Assembly (NCBI RefSeq): GCF_001949145.1
Contig: NW_019091523.1
Span: 544,641-608,640, forward strand
Direction of reading: 5' to 3'
Length of the DNA stretch: 64,000 bases
Source: Acanthaster planci
Taxonomy: Eukaryota; Echinodermata; Asteroidea; Valvatida; Acanthasteridae
In this document: piece by piece, positions 46,001-56,580 of the stretch
How the letters are laid out: the number at the start of each line of letters is the position of its first letter
Position numbering within the stretch: the first letter of the stretch is position 1
Notes under the pieces: model-generated
Seen by the model: only the letters and a program-made list of their open reading frames with translations
Database searches by the model: none
Told to the model about the DNA's origin: nothing
Program-made: the position numbers and the translations under genes

Positions 46001-49000
46001 TTGATAACGGCTACAATCGTGGCTCTAGTGGATTTGTTTTTCAAAGAGAGTTTAAGTCCGATAGTTCTACAGGATGAGATTTCACGAGACACGAAGACTA
46101 GTCTCCTCTAAGTACAAGGTGTTTTCCCAGACAGTTGTGTAATAAAAACAAATTTAAAAAACCCAAAAAAACAAACACGCATCCACGCGCGATCATGATG
46201 ATACTATCAGTCCACAGCCGCGCGCGCATTTGAAAGTGATGACGGCAAATCAACATCATTAGGCCAACAAATTCTATTTACTGAGAGCTCCACGAGCTTT
46301 CATCATGCGTCTTAAAAAATGAAAGGACATGTGGTTTTTTTAAGCTTTCTCCATTACAGCACCATCTACAGTTTTTTAATGCTGTATCCATTATCGTCCC
46401 GCTTGTAGGACAGGCAAGTATTTTTCACGATATTATGACATCTCCTTCGTTCACTGGCATAGTGTTCATTTGAACAGTTCCCTCTTCAACATGTTTACGC
46501 GGTGGAGTATCGGGGGCGGAAAATGTCACAAATTCCTTTTTTCTATAGGGACTTGGAAGGCCCCAGCATTTTAGAAACGATACGACCAAATTCTTGGAGG
46601 GGAGATAAGGTGGAATACTTTACGGATAAAAAAACTGAAGTCGTTTGGGAAAAAAACAAACTTCCATGCCCCTCCGGCCTTTCCCCAACAGTGAGCCTGA
46701 TATCTATGCAATCTGTCTGAAACTGTACTTCAACACAAGTTCCACAAGGCTTTGATCCACGGTGTGGATCTCGAGGGATGTGATTACCTCTCCCCTAACT
46801 TTTGACCAGAAGGGACGGTCACTGTGCATTTCAAATTCCCAGATCTTTAGGTAAAAAAAAAAAATTACAGCCGACTCTTGATATAAAGAACGCTGTTTTG
46901 ACAAAATATTGTTATAAAGAGAAACATTTGTAAATCCAATTTTCTTCGATTCTTTTGTTTTTGTTTCTTTTGCCACTCCTTTTATAACAAAGTAATTTGT
47001 CTGGTGCGTGCAGCTTTGTTATAACGAGAGTTAACTCTGACAATACAAGTCGTTGCCAAAATGATTTTTAAAAAAGTGTAGCCCCTACTATTTGAATTTT
47101 CCACATTGGTGGGTTAAAAAAATCCCGAGTAATATACTGTAGTCTCAAATCTACCCCCTTGTCTTCGGGTCTTTTTAAAAGGCCGGTCTGCTATTTGTTG
47201 GCTATCGTGATAAGGCAGTGAAGGCAAAGTTATGTGCTACTCACTCAAAGACGGCTTGCAGACGTAGATGTATCTGTAGACGGCCAGTGCAACGTGAGAT
47301 CCTATTGACGAGCACGAGAAAGTATACACGCAAAGAGCGATATACCGACAACCACTGTCACCAAACAGCCAATGACCGGCGAAGGCCGAGGATGACGTCA
47401 TGGGATATCCAGATATTGACACACCCAGATCGCTGACCGCCATGTTGATCAGGATGAAGTTGATGGATTTTTTGCGGAAGGTGCTGAAGCGCAGAAGTAT
47501 GATGAGTGTACTGATGTTGCCAATGGTGGCTACCGTGCCTGCAATTCAGAAAACGTGATGTGATGGTATTAATACCTGGTAAAATAAAACAAGATCCTAA
47601 AGCCAAGCAAACCGCATTGTCTATTCCTTCCTCTATCGCCGCACATACCTCCCCTGCACAGCCTTCTACTCATTGCTCGCCTACTCTTCACCCTAACTAA
47701 ACAGTTGTAACAATATTCCAACAGTTATAAGGGGCCTTGGTGATCAGTCTTTACGTACCTCGGTTACGTTATGTCCATTAAGAGTTTGCGTGGCGGCCAT
47801 CTTGGAGGAACACGCTTTTGTTTCTCGGGTGCCATATATCGACAGAGATTAACACCCGTATATATATGGTGTACTATTTACGGCAAACATTTCTCTCTCT
47901 CTCTCTCTTGCCTTCCTCCAGACGACGCGACGGCACGACGGCTCCCTTGCGTCGTGCGTCGGGGCGAACCGTCGCCTTCTTGCCATAACGTTTGTACACA
48001 CACGACGCGTCGCGTCGCGTCGTGCCGTCGCCCGTCTTGTCGTGCTGTCTCAGGTATTTTCCATGTTTCATTTTTTCCCGCCTAAACGTCGCCCCTTCCG
48101 TTGCCCGTCGCGTCGTACCGTCGTGTGTCGCGTCGTACGTCGTGTCGTGCATCACGCCGCCTATTACGTCGCCTGAAGCACGACGCGACGCACAACGCGA
48201 CGCGTCGTGTGCTGTCGCCCTTTGCTTCATGGTGTTTATACAGGGCGCTTTTACTGTTTCTTTTTTCATTTCCGCCCCAGTACTTGAATAGTAGGGTACA
48301 GTCCACTAATTCAAGCCCCATTGAAAACAGTGTAAAATCGGCACAAATAAAATTATTGTCTGGTCCCTAGTCTTTCGATTTCCTTTAAATTTATCGTGGG
48401 CTAACCAATTACATTTTTGATAATTCCCACAAAACAAAATTACCCCAGAAAAGTGACTTTTCCGAAGTCTGATTGCAGCCGTTTTTCAAGTGGCAACCCT
48501 CAACCTTCTTGGGCACTTAGGACCATTTTTCAGTTGTAGTTTAACCCATTCTACTCTCATAGGATAGCTCAAAGACCCAGGCAGTTGATCCTGGCAACGA
48601 TTTACACAATCTCACCATTTCGGTGGCCAAACAATCTCCTTTTTTCAGAAAAATGCTGGGCTGCTCCTTTAATGCTAATGAACTGAGCAAAAATTCTTAC
48701 TTGAATAGTGGACTGCATGCACCCAGTACATGGTATTTGCTCTTTATACGCTGCCGCCATGGGCATGCAGAGCCTTGAACTGACAGCTTTTGAAGTATTC
48801 TCCAATCGTAGATGGTAGAAAAACTAACGCAACATCATGCCCAAAATTATTTACCAACATACACGGAAAAAGCTGCCAGATCGAGGCTCTGCATGCCTCA
48901 TGGCGGTAGCGTACAAAGAGCGAATAGGTAGCAGGTCTTGTTTCTGTTATTGGGAAGCCTGGACCAGAGCCACATGAATTCCGTTCCGAAACCTGATTTA

Positions 49001-50752
49001 GTCAAGGGGAAGGAAAGACTGTGCACTTGAGCCCTAAACATCATATAACCCAACACATCTTCGACATCCATTCAAGCTCTTTTTACTGCAAGCCTTTCCA
49101 CTGCAAGCTCTACAGCTACTTGCCAAGTCAAGATAAGCCAAGTCAAGTCGTCCCCAACTTCAGCAATAGATCGTCTTCAAGCTAGGCCCTTTATTTATTT
49201 TCATTGTTAATTCATAACATTTTCTGTTACATAGACTCCCTGGTTTTTCTCCTTATTAAAAAGGTGCTTTCTTTAACGTGAGAATATTTGTGTTTTCGTA
49301 AACCGTGCGAAAACTTTTCTCTATTTTAGCCTGAAACGAATTAATTCGCACTGGTTAGCTGATAATAAAAGGCGTCAACTAGTAAACAAATAAATAATGT
49401 AAGCAGGTGTCATGATTCTCATATTATGTCCGCTACAACATTTCTAAATCTATTCTAAGATAAAATACATTAATCATTATAACGCGCTTGCTAATGTAAC
49501 ATACGGATCTGAGGAGAAATTACGTGTGTGGCCAAATAGAGTTGAAGAAAAGACACGGCCACAATGGTAATAGCGTCTGTATAATGTTTTATTTTGAAAC
49601 ACAGACTAATATCATTGAAAGTGTGGTGCTGATGAAGATAACGAGAAAGACTGACCTGAAGGAAGACTAAGACGGAATATTCTGACGGTATTATAGAGCA
49701 GGCTCGGTGGTAACTTCCTAAACCCGTGGTCAAACTTGCATTGTAGACAAATTGTCTGGGGAATGGGGAGTACTACTTAGAAATTACCGGGATAGACCAC
49801 GGAGAAATACCGGTGTCTATAAGGTTACAAATCTACCACTAATGGGAACTGCATCGACGGTATTAAAAAGAAATCGTTGGCTGGGTTTAACGAGTGACAA
49901 AGTCTGGGCTGCCACTTATTATAAGAGAGCAGTTCCTACATATGCCGATTTTCGTTTTGCTCTTTTTTCTTTTTTTTAATAAAATATGACAGAAATTAAT
50001 CCTAATCGAGGAAAGGATGAGATAAAAACAAGAACAAATCAACACCAAAGAGTAAATAGCATGTACTTTGCAAGCACGGGGGACAGAAATGAAAGAAAAC
50101 AGTAAAGGCGCCCTCTATAAACACCATGAAGCAAAGGGCGACAGCACACGACGCGTCGCGTCGTGCGTCGCGTCGTGCTTCCGGCGACGTAATAAGCAAA
50201 GCGGTGCACGACACGACGTACGACGCGACGCACGACGGTACGACGTGACGGGCGACGGAAGGGGCGACGTTTAGGCGACAAAAAATGCAACATGGAAAGG
50301 ACCTAAGGCAGCACGACGCGACGGGCGACGGCACGACGCGACGTGTGTGTACAAAGGTAATGGTAAAAAGGCGACGGTACGACCCGACGGCACGACGCAA
50401 GGGAGCCGTCGTGCCGTTGCGTCACGTAGTTGCGTCGCCTGGAGTGAGGCTAGAGAGAGAGAGAAATGTGTGTCGTAAATAGTACACCAACATATACATG
50501 AAACTCTCGATGCAAAGAATCTATGAAGAGGCTCTCTCATGTGCACTACAAGTTTTTGTAAACGGATTCATTTAAATTGAAATTTATAAATTATATATTA
50601 ATTAATAAATAATATATTAAACATATATTAAAATATTTAAATTTATTCAAAGGACACTTACCCAATGTAGTGACGTAAACGGCAACAAATAGTTGTGCCT
50701 CGCGTGTCATGTTGATGTAAATGTCGCCCACAAGAGTGTCATCCATTGCCAT
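42493..50752 (-). CDS. Opn5-like: Neuropsin-type (Opn5-like) opsin, complete 4-exon gene
   Basis: On the minus strand the exons are 50752-50662, 47538-47245, 45254-44902 and 43065-42493; GT..AG introns and phases give 1311 bases, 436 residues plus stop. Seven membrane segments at about 22-46, 58-80, 94-117, 138-158, 186-208, 247-271 and 280-303. Seen: GN at 37-38 in TM1; INMAVSDLGVSISGYP in TM2; Cys94 and Cys171 for the extracellular disulfide; EPFGLSCSLDW with Glu165 at the position of rhodopsin Glu181; AWTPYAVV in TM6; the retinal Schiff-base Lys289 in LFAKSS; NPLIY (295-299). INMAVSDLG, IWAYVFFWT.TP, EPFG.SC.LDW and IAWTPYAVV match vertebrate OPN5 closely. Known role: photoreceptor GPCR, often UV/violet-sensitive. 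Odd: TM3 ends YRY (118-120), so the acidic residue of D/ERY is missing. The cytoplasmic tail is long (~130 residues), Ser-rich. N14 in NMT is a glycosylation sequon. An in-frame TGA just upstream fixes the ATG at 50752. Confidence 0.93.
44902..45254 (-). CDS. Opn5-like: Opn5-like opsin coding exon 3 (TM4-TM5, third loop)
   Basis: The acceptor is TGTCTCTCACAG before 45254 and the donor after 44902 is GTGAGG. It encodes TM4 (VMGIIWAYVFFWTLTPFLGW), the second extracellular loop with YEPFGLSCSLDWTG, TM5 with FFAPLIIILYCY, and a third cytoplasmic loop rich in charged residues. It ends in phase 0 at VTK, directly before TM6, where OPN5 has LTK. Confidence 0.95.
45430..45605 (+). mobile_element. GGGACGGA-end MITE, complete copy (upstream of opsin exon 3)
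   Basis: The ends AAGATATGGGACGGAGGGG and TTCTCTCCGTCCCATATTTT form an inverted repeat of about 14 bases. The interior has CCTGTCCAATCCCTATACAC and CGATCAAACAGTGACCAACA, shared with 35555-35735 and 23325-23430. It lies in opsin intron 2. Confidence 0.82.
47245..47538 (-). CDS. Opn5-like: Opn5-like opsin coding exon 2 (TM1-TM3, YRY)
   Basis: The acceptor TGAATTGCAG lies before 47538 on the minus strand; the donor is GTGAGT. It encodes TM1, the first loop (FSTFRKKSINF), TM2 and TM3 through ALAVYRYIYVCKPSL. GCRY provides the conserved disulfide Cys. The codon before Arg of the D/ERY site is TAC (Tyr); GAC (Asp) would be one base away. Confidence 0.93.
47835..48290 (+). mobile_element. CGACG-rich element G, copy 1
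   Basis: About 455 bases made of degenerate CGTCG/CGACG words (CGTCGCGTCGCGTCGTGCCG and relatives), with CT-repeat text near the left end (CATTTCTCTCTCTCTCTC) and GCTTCATGGTGTTTATACAG near the right. It matches 50070-50525 in reverse complement along its whole length. Very CpG-rich against an AT-rich surrounding, which suggests a transposed element. Confidence 0.82.
48731..48928. repeat. Fold-back repeat with ~58 bp arms in opsin intron 1
   Basis: The left arm, around GCCGCCATGGGCATGCAGAG at 48753, is matched by CTCTGCATGCCTCATGGCGG at 48887 and flanking CTCTTTATACGC / GCGTACAAAGAG. The arms are separated by about 80 bases. Confidence 0.7.
50070..50525 (-). mobile_element. CGACG-rich element G, copy 2 (inverted)
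   Basis: Reverse-complement partner of 47835-48290. It contains AAACACCATGAAGCAAAGGG at its left, dense GACGCGACG words, a self-complementary stretch around CAAGGGAGCCGTCGTGCCG, and AGAGAGAGAGAAATG at its right. It lies 1.8 kb from copy 1 inside the same intron. Confidence 0.82.
50662..50752 (-). CDS. Opn5-like: Opn5-like opsin coding exon 1
   Basis: It encodes MAMDDTLVGDIYINMTREA and the start of TM1, ending in TTG G before donor GTAAGT (phase 1). The phase joins the next exon to give LGTVATIGN, the expected TM1 sequence around the conserved Asn. An in-frame TGA lies four codons before the ATG; the second Met, two codons on, is an alternative start. Confidence 0.82.
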
Positions 50753-51730
50753 CGTCAGCAGTCACAACTCAGCCGATAAAACAAATCTTCCTGTTTGTTA
50801 TTTAGTAGAGACAGAAAAATGCATGTGTTGAGACGAAATGCACTGGTGAATTTGGATCTCTCTTAAAAAAGGAGAGAAAAATATGGGTTTGTTATCATTA
50901 AAAATGGTTCTTGGAAATTTACTTCAAAGCAAACTGACACGTTCTCAATGTATTGTGAGTTCGGATGACAAACAAGCTATTCATTCTATGAATAAATCTG
51001 TGGGTAGGTAAACCAGTCAAAAATAAATTTTGTTTTCTTTTTATGCACAACTCAATGAAAAAGTGTAACTGTAAAACATTAATCTGGTTTCCATTGTAGT
51101 GTATGCTCCATACAAGCCGTGCTTCTTTCACACTGTCTTGCATTGTAACTTTTGGGTAAAAGGATTTACAAACCTCACACCGTGAAGCTAACTGGAAACT
51201 TACAGAGAAGGAAAATTTCGGGAAATTCCTTCCAAGACCACCAGATTTTGTCATGGACTAAGATAATGAAAATCAATAATCTAGAATTGGCCAATCAGAG
51301 TCAAGAAATCAGGACCTGAAGCTCATTCACCCCGCATTGACCAATCACATTTATTTTTCAGTCTAAAGTAAATGGTGCCCGTTAAAAAAAAGACACTCAA
51401 TGACAATTTTTTTCTTCTTAAAATTTTTGAACATTTATTCGATATTTGGACAACATTTCTTTCATACCATGCGTGTTTCTTTGACTCAATAAACGGGTAC
51501 CTGAGAAATATTCCGAAGAAAATTAGAGATTTATTTCTGACTGATTCACTTCCTCGACAGAATTCTTCATAGAACGCATGGTTTGTTTGTCATCCCAACC
51601 CACGGCGCATTGCGGACGTCGAAGTTGTTTAATCCATCACTCATAAATGGGCCCGTAAAAATTCCCTCATGCCTGTGGGTGCACCTGAGGTGATATGACC
51701 GGACTGAAGCGGGAATGAAAAAGATGAAGA

Positions 51731-51760
51731 ACAAAAAAAAAAAAAAAAAAAAAAAAAAAA
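51731..51760. repeat. Poly-A tract (~30 A)
   Basis: A nearly uninterrupted run of A, the longest homopolymer in the window. No LINE or SINE body was recognised next to it, so a retroposon tail is possible but unproven. Confidence 0.8.
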
Positions 51761-52007
51761 ACGGACAAAACAATATCTCACGACCTCCCTGGAATTGAGA
51801 ACTGTCGGACAAAAGCCGATGTAATGCACGCGAGAGGTTTACGCGCAGGAAAAAACAAGCACACATTGCGTTTGTCATCACATCGTCGTGTAAAATGATG
51901 AGAAGTGAAAGGTTTCTTGACAACTGAAAGATGGTATACTGCCTGCTGCATACAACTCTGGAATGGAAAGATTAACACAGCCATCATCATTACTGCCCGT
52001 TCCTTAG

Positions 52008-52067
52008 CAAAGATCGTACAGCGCCGCGTATGGGGCTATAAGAAGCGCTGTGCGATCTTTGTTCCTT
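52008..52067. repeat. Hairpin related to the one at 31489-31547
   Basis: The left arm GCAAAGATCGTACAGCGCC pairs imperfectly with GCGCTGTGCGATCTTTGTTC. The arm resembles CAAAGATTGTATAACGCTGC at 31498, so both hairpins likely come from one short fold-back family. Confidence 0.55.
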
Positions 52068-53079
52068 CGGTCAGCTGCGCCAGGTGTTTAAATGCAGCAG
52101 ATTTGAACCGTAATAGTAAACATTAGTAGTGTTTTTCTGTCGCTGTTTTACATATTAATGACGTTTTGGAAGACTTGATATCTGGATATTTGCCTTCAGG
52201 TATGAACACATTTGGCTGTTCGTTTGTGGATTTGGACATATAGCAATTCTTCTTCCGAGGGTAGCGTTGTAGTCGAGACCTTTTCGAGACTTTTTAAAGA
52301 TCCTTCCATCTGGATTTGATTCATAACGGAAATTTTAAAAAAGAATTTTGAAATCGAGCCTACTGTTATTATGAGATGTAACAATAGTGATAGTCGAGCA
52401 ATTATTCAACTCCAAATAGAAACAAGTCTCATCAAGATCCTTCGAGATACAGTCAAGTTTGCTTTTTTCATTAAAAATAAATAATGCTGATAATCAAGTT
52501 TGGCTTCACGGTGGTTTTTTATATTCAAACAAGAGTATAAAAGTCTCTCTTGGAAAGGGTCTCAACTTTAGAGTGCTGCTAAAAGGACATGTACGTTTAT
52601 CATTCACAAAAAAAGAAACACCTGTCAATACATCTAATTTATTTTCCACATGTTTCCGTTATCAAATTTCCATCCGTCGAAATAGTACTTCCATCAAACG
52701 ACGGTATTTCTGACAGTACGAATCAGGATTAGCAGTGCAGAAATAGGAGAGCATTTTGACGGAACAAAACACGAATTTAGGGAAGAAATTAACTCAAAGG
52801 GGGTCTCTCGGTTATTTTGTGGATTGGGATGATTAAAAGGATCTGGGATTAGTCGAATGAAATCAAGTTGAATAAATACACATTCAAATGTCTCTTATTT
52901 TGGGTCAGGTAACCACTGCATTCGAGAATGGAATCACATAGGACTATTTTTCCTCGACTTTTTGTACAAGTGAGGGTATTTATGAATAAAAAGTAACATT
53001 TGCCTTTGCTACAATTCTTGATGCATTTACTCTTGTTTGTATGAATAATAATGAAGCAAATACTTTTACTATAGTGCAA

Positions 53080-53225
53080 TTGCTAAAAAGTATTTACTTT
53101 TTACTCTTTAAGCTTGTGCTTGACAATAAGCAGTTGCTTCATTTTGTATGAATAAAATGAGTAAGCTCTGCAGAAGTGGAGTATTTACTTGACATTTTTC
53201 AAGGCTGGGTGAGGGCAAGTTTGAA
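53080..53225. repeat. Dispersed repeat E, copy 2 (inverted)
   Basis: Reverse complement of 23440-23595. It contains AAGTATTTACTTTTTACTCT, AAGCTTGTGCTTGACAATAA and TTGACATTTTTCAAGGCTGG. Unclassified. Confidence 0.8.
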
Positions 53226-56200
53226 AAGGAAGAGCGTTTACTGATGTTCAAAATGGCAGCGTGCGTGAATATCATTCGAAAGGAAAAGCTGTATGCCTTA
53301 AGGAGGGAATCTCAAGAAACCAGATGCAGGCAGTTGTACCGATCTGAGAGTGGCAGAGCAATTTTCTTCATCAAGGTTTTTGCGATCAAAATTACTGCCA
53401 TTGTGCTTATCTGCCATGCTGAGGTCTCAAGATACAGTACTGTGCTGCACTGTGTGTGTCTGTACGGATTTACAATCTGAAAGAGTTTGAAATAAAGGAC
53501 AGATGCGTGTAGAGGTTAATCTGGCAGCTGTCTCACACGTACTCTGTGCGAAACGGGCAACAGGAGGCACCGTGCCTGTTGTTAGTTTGAACCAAGATTC
53601 GGACAGGGCCGAATCAGCCGTCCCCCCGGCCCCAACGATAACAGCAAGAATAGATTAATCACTTCAGGCTTTAAAGAGACACAATAAAGAAATACAATGC
53701 ACGGGGGGCATTTGGGCCGGAAAAGCTGTTTTCCAAACGACGATTATGCCTGCATGGACCTGTTTAAAAGTCAGGTGTGCTTCTATTTACAGAAGAGTTC
53801 CCTTAAATCAACCGAGATAATGGCTCTTTGGACGATGTATACCAAGTCAATGAATTTGCATCTCAAGTCCAGGGTGCTATCGTTTTATTTATTTGTTTCC
53901 ATATGATCGAACACAATTCTTACAAAACACCCGAAAAAATGACGTTTCAACGAGAGACGCATTTTAAAGTTTCGACTGGTAGGTCGAAACGAATAATTTC
54001 AGTTAAAAGCAAAGGGGTTTTGATTTTGGTGAAAATCCTAGAGCCAGGCAGAAATATTGAATAAACGAAATCGCTAGTGAAAGACTCAGTTTTGGAAAGT
54101 GTAAACTTGTGTTTTCCTATGAAATTCGGTGATGACTGAAGAATTGAAAAAAAAAAGAAATTGGCTGCTGTGGTTTTCCTGCTCAAGGACAACGCCTAGT
54201 TAACAATGAGTTACTGTGTGTGTTTATTTCAACGGCGCATGCTTGAAGCAAAACGCGACATAGATTAATCGAGAACATCAATACACGCAGACACGGTCGG
54301 CCCTGTCTACTGCTAGCCGCAGCGTCATATACTTAGCTCTCGAATGACCTTGCTGTTTCCAAAATACCAAATTGGCTCATTATTTTCTATAATTATAGAT
54401 CCGGGAAGAAGAAAAATCTGCCCCACATATCCATTATTTCGTTGCTGTAATTCTGTGCTCGAAACTCATTGCTTCAGAGACGAGTGGGAGTGGGTGGGAG
54501 CGCGGGAGTTGTCTGCATCATGTAAACGTAGTCGTCTCTCCAGCAAGCCAGCTGATACTACGCCGGTGTTCATGGAACACGCAGTGACGGCCTAAAAAAA
54601 AACCTACAACCAATCAAGCAAAACATACGAAAGCCCAGTGCCAGCAAATGCTTATTTTCAATAAGTGAATTGTGGTTTTTTTCAAGTTTGTTTTTAAAAT
54701 TTTTTTGAATGTATCTCTCGAATAACGATTTTCAGAAAAACCTACATCTCGTAAAAACGAAGTTGGAAAAAATGTAGCTCCCGAAAACAGACTTCGAATA
54801 CACTTCACCTTTTGAAAATATATATCTAGTGACACAACAGGGCTTCCCAAACATAGAAAAATCAACAACAGAAAAAAAACCCCAAGAAAATAAAAACACT
54901 GATTTGCTTCAAGAGAATCTTAAAAAGAAGAGTTTCCGCGGCTTAGAACGAAATCCGATATTCTCTGTTTACGAGATGATGACTTATTAAAAATGGCGAA
55001 ATTGTTAATTAAACGGTGCCAGCTGCGATTGCCAATGGCCAATCATTTTCATATACGATGTGAATGCATTGCTTCCGTCAGACAACAGGCCCTACTGACG
55101 CACTGTGATAAGGAGCTCAGATGCTTGCTGATGGCAACAAATGCAAATAGGAATCTACAAGCCTAGTGCGGACCCCTCTTGTGTAACCTGGAGGTACATC
55201 TGTAGTGAGTGGCGATTTTCGCTGGTATTTTGTGCACTGCAAGATATGAAGATAACTCAGGTGTAGCCTGTAGCGTTTGGATCTCTTTCCCTCGCAACAG
55301 ATCCGACAAACCTCAGTGGGGTGAACAATTTTTCTGACCACAGTGTATATCCGTGGCGGATCCCCTTCGGCCATTAAGCCCTCGTGCTGCGCTGGAGATA
55401 AAAACGATAAGCGATATCATCCAAGATAATGACTGACTCTACCAAACGAGCAAAGATAAATCATGCGTTCTAGGCCCGTGAGAAACACTCTTCATGAACG
55501 GTGATCGTTCGTGCACAGGAGTCGATGGACCGGAGTTTTTACAGTAATATCCCTGGCTTGGTAGAAGTTATGCAAGGGTATAGAGCAATAGACTGTAGTG
55601 CAGAGATGTTCTCAAGATTTCAAGACAATCGTTTTCTTTGAAGTTATGGAGCTCTCTGCCTTGCTTCATGTTTAATACAAACTCCACAAAATGGATGGAG
55701 GCTCTACATTATCTCCGGAAATCAGAGGCTTCGCATGCGGTGCTCTTCAAAGTAGATTCCAATGTAGCCCGAGGCATGCATACAAACTCAAAAGACATCC
55801 ATTCTAGCCAAAAACTGTCTGTCTCACGAGCAGTTAAACAAGCGCAATGATTCTCGAGCTCACGGGCCACGCCCCTCCCCTTCCCCGAATTTTAATTGAA
55901 AATAAGGGATTTCAAACGACAGACTTATTATTATTCGTGGGATGCTACTCTATCACAGAAACCTACAGCTGAACCAATCATCAGGTTGGTGAATTGTGAA
56001 TCATGTGACATGAGTTATTCAGCAAGCGCCTATTCTGCAAAAATACCGGTAGTGAATTAGAACTCCACGGTTGCCCTTTTTATGGCGCTTTATGGCGCTC
56101 TGTGTATGTTAAACGAAGCTCCAAGCACGATTTGGCAGACGGCTACAATAAAAACGTCAAGCACTTAGGCCTATCCCCCTTTCAACTTACGAAAACGTTT

Positions 56201-56317
56201 CTGAAATCGTACGTGATGCTGATGCTTCCGACATGAAGAAACAAGTGGCATATGCTGTCCAACAATAAGAGCATATTCAAGAAACAATGGGCGGAGATTT
56301 CTTGTCACATGTGGGGG

Positions 56318-56580
56318 CAGCAGCGTATCCAGTGTTTTGTGGGGGAGGGGCGAATTTAAAGCCAATGCGAATGGGAGAAAAAATATTAAAAGCCTTTATA
56401 CGGTCTTGACATCCTCACTTTTATTTCTAAGGGTTTGGGTGCTAATTTTAAACAAATAAATACACCGATTGCTTTCTTTCCTACTTACCTATGAAGTATT
56501 TTTTTTTTAAATCTGTGGTGGGGCAAGTTGCGCCCTCCTCCCCCTCCGCCTCCCCCGCTGGATACGCCACTGTGTGGGGA
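56318..56580. mobile_element. hAT-like short element with CAG.GGCGTATCCAG ends
   Basis: The left CAGCAGCGTATCCAGTG and right CGCTGGATACGCCACTG form imperfect terminal inverted repeats next to G-rich and C-rich runs (GGGGGAGGGGCG / CCTCCTCCCCCTCC). The CAGTGGCGTATCCAG end is common in animal hAT-derived non-autonomous elements. About 260 bases, no coding capacity. Confidence 0.6.

Larger units (their letters stand above)
47539..50661 (-). other. Opsin intron 1
   Basis: A 3.1 kb intron holding two inverted CGACG-rich elements (47835-48290 and 50070-50525), a fold-back at 48731-48928, a CT-rich stretch and an AT-rich block at about 50570-50650. No additional exon is needed by the opsin frame. 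Confidence 0.7.

Noticed and set aside
47771-48370. Overlapping Arg/Ser/Val-rich frames on both strands
   Set aside because: They arise from CGTCG/CGACG repetition in element G, which keeps several frames open; no protein signal.
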